Shown piece by piece: positions 9,514-21,024 of a DNA stretch of 64,000 nt; the stretch's first letter is position 1; each line of letters opens with the position of its first letter. Under the pieces are notes generated by a model. It saw only the letters and a list, made by a program, of their open reading frames with translations. It was not told the DNA's origin and ran no database searches. Both the position numbers and the translations under genes were made by a program. The DNA is from Actinomycetospora chiangmaiensis DSM 45062 (GTDB lineage: Bacteria; Actinomycetota; Actinomycetes; Mycobacteriales; Pseudonocardiaceae). Where the stretch lies: contig NZ_KB903217.1 of NCBI RefSeq assembly GCF_000379625.1, positions 389,816-453,815 of the forward strand, given 5' to 3'.

Positions 9514-10398
9514 GTGACGCCCCAGGTCTCGGTGGTGATCCCGCTGTACCAGAAGGAGCGGTACATCGGCCGGACGCTCGGGAGCGTGCTCGCGCAGACG
9601 TTCGACGACTTCGAGGTCGTCGTCCTCGACAACGCCTGCACCGACGGCTCCGCCGCGGTGGTCCGCTCGTTCGACGACCCGCGGGTGCGTCTCGAGCGGA
9701 ACCCGGCGACGATCCCGGCGCCCGCCAACTTCCGCCGCGCGGTGGAGCTGGCCCGCGCCCCGCTGGTCAAGGTGCTCAGCGCGGACGACCTGATCTACCC
9801 GACCGCTCTCGCCGAGCAGGTCGTGGTGCTCGACGCCGACCCCGGCCTCCCGCTCGTCTCCTGCCGCCACGACCTCGTTGACGACGACGACCGCGTCATC
9901 TCCCACGACCGGGCCCTGCGCAGCCGCGACCTGGTCGGCCGGCAGGACACCGCCACGGTGATCCGGCGGATCGTGCGCCACCGCGGCAGCCCTCTCGGGG
10001 TGCCGGGCAACATGCTGTTCCGCCGCACCGCCTACGACGCCGCCGGCGGGTTCCCGGACAACGCCTACGCCCTGGACATCGGGCTCGCCGCCCGGCTCGT
10101 GGAGCACGGCGGGTTCTACGGGCTGCCGCGCACGCTCTCGGCCTTCCGGCTGGCTACCGGCTCGGTGACCTCGACGGCGTTCCGCCGCAACATCGGCCTG
10201 CAGCACCAGTTCCTCCGCGAGCTGCGTGCCCGGCACCGCGACGTCATCCGACGCCGGGACGTGGCCGTCGGCCTGCTGCGGGAACCGCTCACCACCACGC
10301 GGCAACGCCTCATGGCGGCGGCGTCGACCGACCCGTCGAGCCGTCGGCACCGGTGGCTGCGCGCCACGGTCGACCCGCGGGCGGGCGTCCGGGGCTGA
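9514..10398 (+). CDS. Glycosyltransferase family 2
   Basis: GT-A fold inverting sugar transferase of 294 residues. The N-terminal segment VSVVIPLYQKERYI and nucleotide-binding DNACTDGS are typical. A metal-binding SADD replaces the usual DxD (VLSADDLIY). There is no transmembrane segment or signal peptide, so it is likely cytosolic. The acceptor is unknown. It stands about 100 bp after the SDR gene on the same strand. Confidence 0.88.
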   Translation: MTPQVSVVIPLYQKERYIGRTLGSVLAQTFDDFEVVVLDNACTDGSAAVVRSFDDPRVRLERNPATIPAPANFRRAVELARAPLVKVLSADDLIYPTALAEQVVVLDADPGLPLVSCRHDLVDDDDRVISHDRALRSRDLVGRQDTATVIRRIVRHRGSPLGVPGNMLFRRTAYDAAGGFPDNAYALDIGLAARLVEHGGFYGLPRTLSAFRLATGSVTSTAFRRNIGLQHQFLRELRARHRDVIRRRDVAVGLLREPLTTTRQRLMAAASTDPSSRRHRWLRATVDPRAGVRG

Positions 10399-10423
10399 CC
10401 CGCGCCGTCGTCACAATGGGGGC

Positions 10424-11038
10424 ATGGCCTCCTCCCACGCCCCCCTGCCCGGAGCTCCCGCGGAGCGCGCCGTCGCCGCCGTCGGCGGCGGGCCCGACGT
10501 GGACGGTCCGGCGCGTGACCGGCTGGCCGCCCTCGCCCGCGAGCTCGCCGTGGTGCACGGCCGCGTGACCCTGTCCTCCGGGCGCGAGGCGGACTACTAC
10601 GTCGACATGCGGCGGATCAGCCTCCACCACGAGGCGGCGCCGCTGATCGGGCGGCTGCTGCGGGAGATGACCGCCGACTGGTCCTATGACGCCGCGGGCG
10701 GGCTCACCATGGGCGCCGACCCGGTGGGCGCGGCGATCATGCACGCCGACGGGCGGCCGATCGACGCGTTCGTGGTGCGCAAGGAGGCCAAGGGCCACGG
10801 CATGCAGCGCCGGGTGGAGGGCCCCGACGTCGCGGGTCGGCGGGTGCTCGTCGTCGAGGACACCTCGACCACCGGCGGCAGCCCGGTGACCGCTCTCGAC
10901 GCGCTGCGGGTGGCCGGCGCCGAGGTGGTGGGCGTTGCGACGATCGTGGACCGCTCGACGGGGGCCGCCGAGGTCATCCGGGAGCGGGGCGTGCCCTACC
11001 GCGCGCTGCTCGGGCTCGCCGACCTGGGCCTGGGGTGA
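10424..11038 (+). CDS. pyrE: Orotate phosphoribosyltransferase
   Basis: Converts orotate and PRPP to orotidine 5'-phosphate in pyrimidine synthesis. It has 204 residues. The PRPP loop VLVVEDTSTTGGS is intact, and the Lys/His flexible-loop region reads RKEAKGHGMQRR. The GRVTLSSGREADYYVDMR segment is typical of the family. The ATG at 10424 is the first in-frame start after the glycosyltransferase stop. It overlaps the RNA methylase start by 4 bp, matching the mycobacterial pyrE-methylase pairing. Confidence 0.96.
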   Translation: MASSHAPLPGAPAERAVAAVGGGPDVDGPARDRLAALARELAVVHGRVTLSSGREADYYVDMRRISLHHEAAPLIGRLLREMTADWSYDAAGGLTMGADPVGAAIMHADGRPIDAFVVRKEAKGHGMQRRVEGPDVAGRRVLVVEDTSTTGGSPVTALDALRVAGAEVVGVATIVDRSTGAAEVIRERGVPYRALLGLADLGLG

Positions 11039-11688
11039 CCGGGCTCCCCGACGACGGGCCGGGCCCGACCGAGTGGACGACGGGCGCCCCCGAGGTGGGC
11101 GTCGGGCCGTGGGCCGGGGCGTGGCCGGACGACCCGCGCTACGACCCGGAGCTGCTCGCGGGGGGCGACCGGCGCAACGTCGTCGATCGGTACCGCTACT
11201 GGCGCCGGGAGGCGATCGTCGCCGACCTCGACACGCGGCGGCACCCGTTCCACGTCGCCATCGAGAACCTGAACCACGACGCGAACATCGGCACGATCGT
11301 CCGCACCGCGAACGCGTTCCTCGCCGCCGGGGTGCACGTGGTGGGGCGGCGGCGGTGGAACCGGCGCGGAGCGATGGTCACCGACCGGTACCAGCACGTC
11401 GCCCACCACCCCACGGTCACCGACCTCGTGGCATGGGCCCGGGAGGCCGGCCTCGTCGTCGTCGCCGTGGACAACCGGCCGGGGGCCCGGCCGCTCGAGA
11501 CGACGGTGCTGCCGCGGGCGTGCGTGCTGCTGTTCGGCCAGGAGGGATCCGGCCTGACGCCCGAGGCGACCGCGGGCGCCGATCTCGTGGTGTCGATCGC
11601 CCAGTTCGGTTCCACCCGCTCGATCAACGCGGGTGTCGCCGCGGGCATCGCGATGCACGCCTGGATCCGGACGTACGCCGCGGTCTGA
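11035..11688 (+). CDS. TrmH/SpoU family RNA methyltransferase
   Basis: SPOUT-fold S-adenosylmethionine-dependent 2'-O-methyltransferase acting on tRNA or rRNA, 217 residues. The three family motifs are present: NIGTIVRTANAF, LFGQEGSGLTPE, and the C-terminal knot with STRSINAGVAAGIA. The GTG start overlaps pyrE (GTGA). The exact modified nucleotide is unknown. Confidence 0.9.
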   Translation: MTGLPDDGPGPTEWTTGAPEVGVGPWAGAWPDDPRYDPELLAGGDRRNVVDRYRYWRREAIVADLDTRRHPFHVAIENLNHDANIGTIVRTANAFLAAGVHVVGRRRWNRRGAMVTDRYQHVAHHPTVTDLVAWAREAGLVVVAVDNRPGARPLETTVLPRACVLLFGQEGSGLTPEATAGADLVVSIAQFGSTRSINAGVAAGIAMHAWIRTYAAV

Positions 11689-11690
11689 CC

Positions 11691-12428
11691 TCAGCGCTCG
11701 GGGCGGCGGCGGATCTGCTGGGTCGGGGCGTCGGCGTTCGCGCCGTCGAGCGTCTCCTCGGCGAGGTCCGAGGCGCCGAGCTTCTTCTCCCGGCGGGCCT
11801 GGATCGCCTCGATCGCGATCGGCACCAGCGAGATCACCACGACGAGGATGAGCATCAGCTCGATGTTGTTCTTCACGACGTCGAACTGACCCAGCACGGC
11901 ACCGAGCAGGGTCACACCCGCGCCCCAGAGGACGGCGCCGATCGCGGAGAAGAGGAAGAACCGCTTGGCCTCCATGCGCCCCACCCCGGCCATGACCGTG
12001 ATGAACGTCCGCACGATCGGGACGAAGCGGCCCAGCACGATGGCCCGGTTGCCGTACTTGTCGAAGAACTTCTGCGTGCGCTCGACGTTCTCGCGCTTGA
12101 ACAACCGGGAGTTCGGCTTGTCGAAGATCGCCGGGCCGGCCTTGTAGCCGATGCCGTAGCCGGCGACGTTGCCGGCGAAGGCGGCGACCACGAGGACCAC
12201 GCAGGCCAGCCACAGCGGGGTCTGGATCAGCCCGGTGGTGGCGGCGAGCCCGGTGATGAACAGCAAGGAGTCACCCGGGAGGAAGAACCCGATCAGCAGC
12301 CCGCACTCCGCGAAGAGGATCAGGGCCACGCCCAGCAGGGCCCAGGGCCCCAGGCTCTGGATGATGTACTGCGGGTCCAGCCACTGCGGGCCCAGGGCGA
12401 CGACCGTGGTCGCGTCGGCGAGCATCAC
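11691..12428 (-). CDS. DedA family integral membrane protein
   Basis: VTT/DedA fold protein, a family linked to lipid carrier or phospholipid flipping and membrane homeostasis. It has 245 residues. Motifs seen are FAECGLLIGFFLPGDSLLF near the N-terminus and RFVPIVRTFITVMAGVGRM, with the conserved Arg residues of the re-entrant loop. There are about five hydrophobic segments and a charged cytoplasmic tail. The mycobacterial fba neighbourhood also has a dedA gene. Its stop lies 2 bp from the convergent methylase stop. Confidence 0.92.
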   Translation of the reverse strand: MMLADATTVVALGPQWLDPQYIIQSLGPWALLGVALILFAECGLLIGFFLPGDSLLFITGLAATTGLIQTPLWLACVVLVVAAFAGNVAGYGIGYKAGPAIFDKPNSRLFKRENVERTQKFFDKYGNRAIVLGRFVPIVRTFITVMAGVGRMEAKRFFLFSAIGAVLWGAGVTLLGAVLGQFDVVKNNIELMLILVVVISLVPIAIEAIQARREKKLGASDLAEETLDGANADAPTQQIRRRPER

Positions 12429-12526
12429 GCCTCGTCACGCTACTGGCCGCACGTTGGAGTTCGATGTGTGCCTCCGCAGATGCGCCCGCAGGTGTCACGG
12501 GCGGGCTCCGGGGTGACTCCGGCGCG

Positions 12527-13030
12527 TCAGGCCGGGAGCAGCAGCGAGAGCACGCCGATCGCCGCCCCGACGGTGCCGCCGGCCAGCAGGGACACCACGC
12601 CCCACCAGGCGATCGTGCTCACCGACCAGGTCCCGGGGCCCTCCGTGGGAGCGACCGTCCGCGGGGGGACCGGGCGACCCGCGGTGTACGGACGGTAGGC
12701 GGGGAGGGGTCCCGACGACGGGCCGAGCGGCGGCGCGCCGTACGGCGGCCGCGCGGGCGCCGGCCGGGCTCCGGGCGGGGCGGCGGCGCCGCCCGAGCGC
12801 GGGGCGGGGACGTCGGCGCGGATCGTGGACCCGCTCGCGGGGGCCGGCGGCGTCGGAGCCGTCTCGGTGCGGCGCCGGCCCAACGGCCGGAACCGCCGCG
12901 ACCGGCCCGTGGGGGCCTCGGGGGACGCGGCGGTCGGCGGCTCCGGGCGCGGGGGGACCGGACGCGGGGTGGACACGCCACCCGCGGCCTGGGCCCGGAG
13001 TGCCTCGGACAGCAGCCGCTCGTCATCCAT
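12527..13030 (-). CDS. Proline-rich single-pass membrane protein, hypothetical
   Basis: Not recognised. It has 167 residues. The first 130 are rich in Pro, Arg and Ala and low in complexity; the last 35 form one hydrophobic helix (SLLAGGTVGAAIGVLSLLLPA) at the very C-terminus. The layout suggests a cytoplasmic disordered tail tethered to the membrane. Codon use matches its neighbours. It is encoded on the same strand as the sigma-factor gene but separated from it by about 107 bp. Confidence 0.6.
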   Translation of the reverse strand: MDDERLLSEALRAQAAGGVSTPRPVPPRPEPPTAASPEAPTGRSRRFRPLGRRRTETAPTPPAPASGSTIRADVPAPRSGGAAAPPGARPAPARPPYGAPPLGPSSGPLPAYRPYTAGRPVPPRTVAPTEGPGTWSVSTIAWWGVVSLLAGGTVGAAIGVLSLLLPA

Positions 13031-13137
13031 CGCCGGCGATCGTAACCACGGCGGGGTCGGCTACCCCAGGGGTCGGTGCGGCGCGGTCCCGCCGGCCGGG
13101 CGTCGCGGTGCGACGGATGGCGGGTGGCCCACTGCTC

Positions 13138-13902
13138 CTACGGGGTGCCGCCCACGATCTTCGAGATCGCGTCGAGGCCGCGGCTGGCGGTCGACTTCAC
13201 GGTGCCGCGGCTGATGCCGGTGGCCTCGGCGATCTCGGCCTCGGACAGCCCGCCGTAGTAGCGCAGCACGAGGACCTCGCGCTGTCGGCGCGGGAGCTGG
13301 GAGAGGGCGGAGACCACGGCCTGGTGCTCCGCCGAGAGCATGGCGAGCGACTCGGCCGAGCGGGCGTCGGCGGTGTGCGGCGGGGTGTACTCCCGGGCGG
13401 TCCGCCGACGTCGCAGCACCGAGCGGGACCCGTTGACCACCGCGGTGCGCAGGTAGCCGAGGGCCGCGTTCTCGTCCCGCAGGCGCGACCAGTGGCGGTG
13501 CAGCCCCGTGAACGCCTCCTGCACCACGTCCTCCGCGGTCGCCGGGTCGTCCACGAGCAGGATCGCGAGGCGCACGAACCGCATGCGGTGCTCGCGGTAG
13601 AGGTCCTCGAGGGTGCGCGGACCGTCGGGTGAGGGCTGCGGCGGCGGCGCCGGCGTGGGCAGCGCCCCGGGCGGCGGGGGCGGTGCGGTGGGGCCCGGAC
13701 GGCCGTTGGTCGGGTACGCCGGGGGGCGGCCGGGCGCGTAGCGGGGCGGCCCGCCGTTGGTACCGCGGGCCGGCGGGGCGGCCGGGTGTACGACCGAGGC
13801 CTCCGCACCGGTCATCGCGTCGAGCGCGCGCAGGCTGCCCAGCGTGCGTTCGATCGCGCTCTCGACCGGCTCGACCACGTCCCCGACGATAGACCAGGCC
13901 AC
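13138..13902 (-). CDS. SigE-family ECF RNA polymerase sigma factor
   Basis: Directs RNA polymerase to a small regulon. Region 2 is at AEDVVQEAFTGL and region 4 at LPRRQREVLVLRYYGG with a helix-turn-helix (SEAEIAEATGISRGTVKS). It carries an unusual Pro/Ala-rich N-terminal extension of about 100 residues. The start is uncertain: the GTG at 13902 follows GGAAAAGG, and an ATG at 13815 would shorten the protein by 29 residues. No anti-sigma gene is adjacent; the proline-rich membrane protein gene downstream on the same strand is the only candidate partner, without motif support. Confidence 0.85.
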   Translation of the reverse strand: MAWSIVGDVVEPVESAIERTLGSLRALDAMTGAEASVVHPAAPPARGTNGGPPRYAPGRPPAYPTNGRPGPTAPPPPPGALPTPAPPPQPSPDGPRTLEDLYREHRMRFVRLAILLVDDPATAEDVVQEAFTGLHRHWSRLRDENAALGYLRTAVVNGSRSVLRRRRTAREYTPPHTADARSAESLAMLSAEHQAVVSALSQLPRRQREVLVLRYYGGLSEAEIAEATGISRGTVKSTASRGLDAISKIVGGTP

Positions 13903-14090
13903 CGACACCTTTTCCGCGTGGCGGGTGGTGAAACGGGAGAACACGTCCGCTTGTCCGGAGGCACCGCCGAACGGGGGAGATCGGTCACGTCCTCCGACCA
14001 CCGCGGAGGGCAGCGGGCATCCGTCGGGCACGGGCATACTGCGGCCGCCGGGGACGGCAGCGCAGCCATACACGAGCAGGGAGCCACCTC

Positions 14091-15125
14091 ATGCCGATCG
14101 CGACCCCCGAGGTCTACAACGAGATGCTCGACCGGGCGAAGGCGAACCGCTTCGCCTACCCGGCCATCAACTGCACCTCGTCGGAGACGATCAACGCCGC
14201 GCTGCGCGGGTTCGCCGACGCCGAGAGCGACGGCATCATCCAGTTCTCCACCGGTGGCTCCGAGTTCGGCTCCGGCCAGGCCGTGAAGGACATGGTGACC
14301 GGCGCGACCGCGCTGGCCGAGTTCGCGCACGTCGTCGCGGAGAAGTACTCGATCAACGTCGCGCTGCACACCGACCACTGCCCGAAGGACAAGCTGGACG
14401 GCTTCGTGCGCCCGCTGATCGCGATCTCGCAGGAGCGGGTGGACGCCGGGCAGAACCCGCTGTTCCAGTCGCACATGTGGGACGGCTCCGCGGTCGAGCT
14501 GCACGAGAACCTCGAGATCGCCCAGGAGCTCCTGGAGAAGGCCGCGAAGGCCCACATCATCCTGGAGATCGAGATCGGCGTGGTCGGCGGCGAGGAGGAC
14601 GGCGTAGCCAACGACATCAACGACAAGCTCTACACCGCCGCCGGCGACTACGAGCACACCGTCGACGCCCTCGGCGCCGGCGAGAAGGGCCGCTACCTGC
14701 TCGCGGCCACCTTCGGCAACGTCCACGGCGTCTACAAGCCGGGCAACGTCAAGCTCCGCCCCTCGGTGCTCAAGGAGGGCCAGGAGGTTGCCGCGCGCAA
14801 GCTGGGCCTCCCCGAGGACTCCAAGCCGTTCGACCTCGTCTTCCACGGCGGCTCGGGCTCGCTGCTCGAGGAGATCCACGAGGCGCTCGACTACGGCGTC
14901 GTGAAGATGAACGTCGACACCGACACCCAGTACGCCTTCACCCGCCCCGTCGCCGCGCACATGTTCACCAACTACGACGGCGTGCTGAAGGTCGACGGCG
15001 AGGTCGGCGACAAGAAGGTCTACGACCCGCGCTCCTGGGGCAAGGCGGCCGAGAAGGGCATGGCCGAGCGCGTCGTCGTGGCGTGCGAGAACCTGCGCTC
15101 GACCGGCCAGTCGCTCTCGAAGTAG
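14091..15125 (+). CDS. fba: Fructose-bisphosphate aldolase, class II
   Basis: Zinc-dependent cleavage of fructose 1,6-bisphosphate to glyceraldehyde 3-phosphate and dihydroxyacetone phosphate in glycolysis and gluconeogenesis. It has 344 residues, the class IIA length. The metal and catalytic region HTDHCPKD, the EIEIGVVGGEEDG segment and the phosphate-binding FHGGSGS loop are present. A ribosome site GGGAG lies 10 nt before the ATG. The 188-bp gap to the divergent sigma-factor gene must hold its promoter. Confidence 0.98.
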   Translation: MPIATPEVYNEMLDRAKANRFAYPAINCTSSETINAALRGFADAESDGIIQFSTGGSEFGSGQAVKDMVTGATALAEFAHVVAEKYSINVALHTDHCPKDKLDGFVRPLIAISQERVDAGQNPLFQSHMWDGSAVELHENLEIAQELLEKAAKAHIILEIEIGVVGGEEDGVANDINDKLYTAAGDYEHTVDALGAGEKGRYLLAATFGNVHGVYKPGNVKLRPSVLKEGQEVAARKLGLPEDSKPFDLVFHGGSGSLLEEIHEALDYGVVKMNVDTDTQYAFTRPVAAHMFTNYDGVLKVDGEVGDKKVYDPRSWGKAAEKGMAERVVVACENLRSTGQSLSK

Positions 15126-15136
15126 CTCTCCCCTCC

Positions 15137-15190
15137 GTGCCAGGGAAGCGTCGTCGCTGTCATCCAGTGGCAGGAACGCCGCTTCCTGAC
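15137..15190. repeat. Dispersed palindromic repeat, family B copy 1
   Basis: Its first 46 bp, reverse-complemented, match 41 of 46 positions of 24083-24128. The shared core includes GTTCCTGCCACTG, ATGACAGC and ACGACGCTTC. The outer arms CAGGGAAGCG and CGCTTCCTG can pair, so it may also act as a terminator after fba. Confidence 0.75.
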
Positions 15191-15234
15191 GCCGGGTCGG
15201 GACCGGCCGGGCGGGACCGGGGAGAATCGGGGTC

Positions 15235-15675
15235 ATGACGATCCCGACCGGTCCCTCCGCCGGGCACGGCCACAACCTGCTCGGTCCGCGGCCGACCCTC
15301 CTGCCCGCCGACCCCGCGGCCACCGACCGGCTCGACGCCGGGGAGTCCCCGGCCGCGGTGGCGGCGGACCACCCGACGTCGAGCGCCGCCTGGGCGACGC
15401 TGGCCGAGCAGGCCCTCGACGCCGGCGAGACGATCGCGGCGTACGCCTACGCCCGCACCGGCTACCACCGCGGCCTCGACCAGTTGCGCCGCAACGGCTG
15501 GGCCGGCTTCGGGCCGGTGCCGTGGGAGCACGTCCCGAACCGCGGCTTCCTGCGGGCCGTCGCCGTGCTGGCCAAGGCGTCGGCCACGATCGGCGAGCTC
15601 GACGAGGCGACCCGCTGCCGGGACCTGCTCGACGACTGCGACCCCGCGGCGGCGCCTGCGCTGGGTGTGGCCTGA
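15235..15675 (+). CDS. DUF3151 family protein
   Basis: Conserved actinobacterial protein of unknown function, 146 residues. The helical core with AAYAYARTGYHRGLDQLRRNGW and PWEHVPNRGFLRA is the family hallmark. It follows fba by 110 bp on the same strand, as the DUF3151 gene lies near fba in mycobacteria (Rv0360c). A GAGAAT element 7 nt before the ATG fits a leaderless start. There is no signal peptide or membrane helix. Confidence 0.88.
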   Translation: MTIPTGPSAGHGHNLLGPRPTLLPADPAATDRLDAGESPAAVAADHPTSSAAWATLAEQALDAGETIAAYAYARTGYHRGLDQLRRNGWAGFGPVPWEHVPNRGFLRAVAVLAKASATIGELDEATRCRDLLDDCDPAAAPALGVA

Positions 15676-15686
15676 GCCTGCCCTGA

Positions 15687-15741
15687 CGGAACGAGCGGGT
15701 CGTTCGTGCAGCGAGACGCCACGAAGGGACCGTTCGTTCCG
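15687..15741. terminator. Long hairpin at convergent junction, family A
   Basis: 22-nt arms (cggaacga... and ...tcgttccg) pair with four mismatches around an 11-nt loop. It belongs to the ACGAACGG/CCGTTCGT palindrome family also at 49202 and 58126. It lies between convergent genes. Confidence 0.75.
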
Positions 15742-15902
15742 GGCGGAGCACCGCGCCGAGCCGTATCGACGCGATTTTCAGCGCTCGACCACGGCTGCGG
15801 TTCGTCGTCGGTGAGTCGACGCGATTCCGGGCGTGACCGCCGTGCACGTGTGCGGGTGGCGCCGTCCTGACGTCAGACGTCAGGAACGGGCCACGCCGGA
15901 CG

Positions 15903-16142
15903 TCAGGACGCCTTCGGCAGCGGACGGTCGGTGACCACGGCCGGGACCACGTCGACGACCAGCGGTTCCGGCACCGCCTGCAGGTGACGCTGAGCGACGG
16001 GTGCTGCCACCGGGGCCTCGAGCCGCAGCGGCGGGCGGACGGCGCGGCGACGCGTCGGGACGTCGAGCATCCGGGACTCGAAGCGTTCGAGGAGAACGGC
16101 CGCGATCAGCAGCAGGATGGGGATGAGGACCGCGACCAGCAT
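15903..16142 (-). CDS. Small single-pass membrane protein, hypothetical
   Basis: 79 residues, not recognised. An N-terminal hydrophobic helix (LVAVLIPILLLIAAVLL) is followed by a basic stretch and a Val/Pro/Ala-rich cytoplasmic tail. The ribosome site is weak (GGGGG about 12 nt before the ATG). A 7-bp inverted repeat at 16194-16216 lies 52 bp upstream and could be an operator. Confidence 0.55.
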   Translation of the reverse strand: MLVAVLIPILLLIAAVLLERFESRMLDVPTRRRAVRPPLRLEAPVAAPVAQRHLQAVPEPLVVDVVPAVVTDRPLPKAS

Positions 16143-16193
16143 GAACTGGAGCTACCCCCGTCGTCGCGGCCCTGAACCTCATCGTTTCCAGGT

Positions 16194-16216
16194 CGGTCCG
16201 AACGTCGTACGGACCG
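16194..16216. promoter_or_regulatory. Inverted repeat upstream of small membrane protein gene
   Basis: CGGTCCG-N9-CGGACCG, a perfect 7-bp dyad in the non-coding gap 16143-16290. The position fits an operator for the leftward gene. No regulator is identified. Confidence 0.35.
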
Positions 16217-16290
16217 CTACGGCAGGTGTGGCAGCGCTCACGTCCGCCCTCCACCGAGGACGGCGCACGTTTCCCAGCCGTTCACCGAAG

Positions 16291-18374
<2,084 letters not shown>

Positions 18375-18395
18375 CCGCTCACGTAACCTGGTCGG

Positions 18396-18683
18396 GTGGG
18401 CGCGTGTGAACACCTGATCGCATCGAAGGACGTCGACGCACCGGTGCCGCCGGCCGAACGCGGAGCGCCCGGCCTGATCTGCCCGGACTGCCGCGAGGCG
18501 GGCTACGAGGTCTGGGCGCACCTGCGCATGTGCCTGACCTGCGGGCACGTCGGCTGCTGCGACTCCAGCCCGCACCGGCACGCGTCGTCGCACTTCACCG
18601 ACACCGGGCACCCGGTGATGGAGTCCTTCGAGCCGGGCGAGTCGTGGCGCTGGTGCTACCTGGACCGGCGGCTCCTTCCCTAG
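18396..18683 (+). CDS. UBP-type zinc finger protein
   Basis: 95-residue protein made almost wholly of one ubiquitin-hydrolase-type zinc finger. The Cys/His ligands are in CPDCREAG, CLTCGHVGCCDSSPHRHASSHF and TGHPV. Bacterial members are small proteins of unknown role, possibly ligand binders. The GTG start is 6 nt after a TAACCT -10 box (18384-18389), a leaderless arrangement that fixes the start. It follows purA by 21 bp. Confidence 0.88.
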   Translation: MGACEHLIASKDVDAPVPPAERGAPGLICPDCREAGYEVWAHLRMCLTCGHVGCCDSSPHRHASSHFTDTGHPVMESFEPGESWRWCYLDRRLLP

Positions 18684-18789
18684 GTGGCCTGCACCACGTC
18701 TTTCGCCCGATCGGCGCAGTCCTTGCCGAAGGACCGAGGGGTAACCCGCGCCTGCTGCGACCCGACCGTGGTCGAGCAGGGGGTGCGGC

Positions 18790-19593
18790 GTGAGCAGCAG
18801 CGGGCTCTACGGCAGTGAGCTGGGCGGCGGGAACACCCGGCGGGCGGCGACCGCCGAACTGATCGGCACCTTCCTGCTCGTGTTCACCGGGACGGCGGTC
18901 GCCGTCTCCGCCGCGACGGGCCGCACGATCGCGGGCCAGCCGTCGAACTCGCTCGCGGTGGCCCTCGCCTTCGGTCTCGTGCTCGTCGCCCTCGTGTCGG
19001 CCCTCGGGCACGTCAGCGGGGCGCACCTCAACCCGGCCGTGACGGTCGCGCTCGCGCTCACCCGGAAGTTCCCGTGGCGCACCGTCCCCGCCTACGTCGT
19101 CGCCCAGCTGGTCGGGGCCGTCCTCGCGTCCCTGCTCGTCTGGGCGGTGTTCGGTGACCAGGCCCGCTCGACGGCCTCCCTCGGCGCGACCACCCCGGCC
19201 AACGGAGCCGCCGCCTGGCAGGTCCTGCTCGTCGAGGTCGCGATCACCTTCCTGCTCATGTTCGTGATCATCTCGGTGGCGACCGACGACCGCGTCGCCC
19301 CGGCCGCCGTCGGACCGGCCGTCGGATTCGCGCTGGCCGCGGCGGTGCTCATCGGCGGGCCGGTCTCGGGCGGTGCGGTGAACCCCGCCCGCGCGCTCGG
19401 CCCGATGCTCGTGTCCGGCAGCCTCGACGCCTGGTGGGCCTACCTCGTCGGCCCGCTGGTGGGCGCCGCCCTGGCCGCGCTGGTCTACGACCGCTTCCTG
19501 GCCCAGGCGAGCGCGCCGGAGCCCGAGCCGGAGTCCGCCACGCCGGCGGTCGACCCGCAGTGGGGCCCGACGGAGAAGGTCACCCAGGAGTAG
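18790..19593 (+). CDS. MIP family aquaporin
   Basis: Six-helix membrane channel for water or small neutral solutes, 267 residues. Both NPA boxes are present ([13 protein letters not shown] and [12 protein letters not shown]). The residue after the second NPAR is Ala rather than the Asp of glycerol facilitators, favouring a water-type channel. The C-terminal 35 residues are a Pro/Glu-rich tail. The GTG start lies at 18790. Confidence 0.92.
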   Translation: MSSSGLYGSELGGGNTRRAATAELIGTFLLVFTGTAVAVSAATGRTIAGQPSNSLAVALAFGLVLVALVSALGHVSGAHLNPAVTVALALTRKFPWRTVPAYVVAQLVGAVLASLLVWAVFGDQARSTASLGATTPANGAAAWQVLLVEVAITFLLMFVIISVATDDRVAPAAVGPAVGFALAAAVLIGGPVSGGAVNPARALGPMLVSGSLDAWWAYLVGPLVGAALAALVYDRFLAQASAPEPEPESATPAVDPQWGPTEKVTQE

Positions 19594-19695
19594 GTCCGCG
19601 TCGTCAGGATCAGGCCACTCCGGCAGAGCTGTCCCGACGACGGGTCGCGCCGCCACGGGACGCGGGTGAACACCGGGTGGCCCGGGCCGACCCCG

Positions 19696-19701
19696 TAGGG
19701 T
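19696..19701 (+). promoter_or_regulatory. purD -10 box (leaderless start)
   Basis: TAGGGT followed by 8 nt and the purD GTG. No Shine-Dalgarno sequence lies between, so the mRNA probably begins at the start codon. Confidence 0.55.
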
Positions 19702-19709
19702 CCAGCGTC

Positions 19710-20975
19710 GTGCGCGTCCTGGTCATCGGGTCCGGAGCCCGCGAACACGCCCTCCTGCTCGCCCTGGCGGCCGACCCCGCGGTGACGGCGCTCGCCGCGG
19801 CGCCCGGCAACGCCGGGACGGCGGCCGTGGCCGAGCACCCGGGTCTCGCCGACCCGTCGTCGGGAACGGCGGTGGTGGACCTCGCGCGGCGGTGGCGGGC
19901 CGACCTCGTCGTGGTGGGCCCCGAGGCACCGCTCGTAGCAGGCGTGGGCGATGCCCTGCGCGAGGCCGGCATCCCCTGTTTCGGGCCCTCGGCGCAGGCG
20001 GCGCGGATCGAGGGGTCGAAGGCGTTCGCGAAGGACGTCATGGCGGCGGCGCAGGTGCCGACGGCGCGCGCCGAGGTCGTCGACACCCCCGCCCGGCTCG
20101 ACGCCGCGCTCGCCCGGTTCGAGCCGCCGTGGGTGGTCAAGGACGACGGGCTCGCGGCGGGGAAGGGCGTGCTGGTCACCGTCGACTACGACGACGCCCG
20201 CGCGCACGCCATGACCGTGCTCGAGGCGGGCCACCCGGTGCTGCTGGAGTCCTACCTGGACGGCCCCGAGGTGTCGTTGTTCTGCTGCGTCGACGGGACC
20301 GACGTGGTGCCGCTCGTCCCGGCGCAGGACTCGAAGCGGCTCGGGGACGGCGACGTCGGGCCGAACACCGGCGGGATGGGCGCCTACGCGCCGCTGCCGT
20401 GGGCACCGTCGGGGCTGGTGGACGACGTGGTCGCGACGGTCGTGCGGCCGGTCGCCGAGGAGATGGCGCGGCGCGGGACGCCGTTCTCCGGGCTGCTCTA
20501 CGCGGGGCTGGCCCTGACGTCGTCGGGCCCGCAGGTCGTGGAGTTCAACTGCCGGTTCGGGGACCCGGAGACCCAGGCGGTGCTCGCGTTGCTGCGCTCG
20601 TCGCTGTCGTCGCTGCTGCTCGCGACGGCCACCGGCCGGCTCGGGGCGGAGCCCGCGCCGACGTGGGCGGACGGCTACGCGGTGACGGTCGTGATCGCGG
20701 CCGAGGGGTATCCGGGCGCGGTCCGGACCGGCGAGGTGATCACCGGCTCCGACGGCGACGGCGTCCTGCACGCCGGGACGCGCCGCCGCGACGACGGGGC
20801 CGTGGTGTCCTCGGGCGGCCGGGTGCTCTCGGTGGTGGGCACCGGCTCGACGCTGGAGGAGGCCCGCTCCGACGCCTACCGGCGCATCGACGGCATCCGG
20901 CTCCCGGGCGCGCACTGGCGGACCGACATCGGGCTCGCGGCCGCGGAGGGACGGGTCGGGCTCGCGCTCGGCTGA
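19710..20975 (+). CDS. purD: Phosphoribosylamine-glycine ligase
   Basis: ATP-grasp enzyme joining glycine to phosphoribosylamine (step 2 of purine synthesis), 421 residues. Motifs seen are [13 protein letters not shown] at the N-terminus, [28 protein letters not shown] and [12 protein letters not shown]. The GTG at 19710 starts exactly at the family's first conserved strand and follows a TAGGGT -10 box by 8 nt. Confidence 0.97.
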   Translation: MRVLVIGSGAREHALLLALAADPAVTALAAAPGNAGTAAVAEHPGLADPSSGTAVVDLARRWRADLVVVGPEAPLVAGVGDALREAGIPCFGPSAQAARIEGSKAFAKDVMAAAQVPTARAEVVDTPARLDAALARFEPPWVVKDDGLAAGKGVLVTVDYDDARAHAMTVLEAGHPVLLESYLDGPEVSLFCCVDGTDVVPLVPAQDSKRLGDGDVGPNTGGMGAYAPLPWAPSGLVDDVVATVVRPVAEEMARRGTPFSGLLYAGLALTSSGPQVVEFNCRFGDPETQAVLALLRSSLSSLLLATATGRLGAEPAPTWADGYAVTVVIAAEGYPGAVRTGEVITGSDGDGVLHAGTRRRDDGAVVSSGGRVLSVVGTGSTLEEARSDAYRRIDGIRLPGAHWRTDIGLAAAEGRVGLALG

Positions 20976-21024
20976 GTTCCTGACCGGGTTCTCCGAACGG
21001 CCACCACGTCGCGCGGCGTCGACC

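Noticed and set aside
13903-14073. Longer N-terminus of the sigma factor to 14073
   Set aside because: This stretch has weaker codon bias, overlaps the fba promoter region and reads as low-quality sequence; a GGAAAAGG-preceded GTG at 13902 is better.
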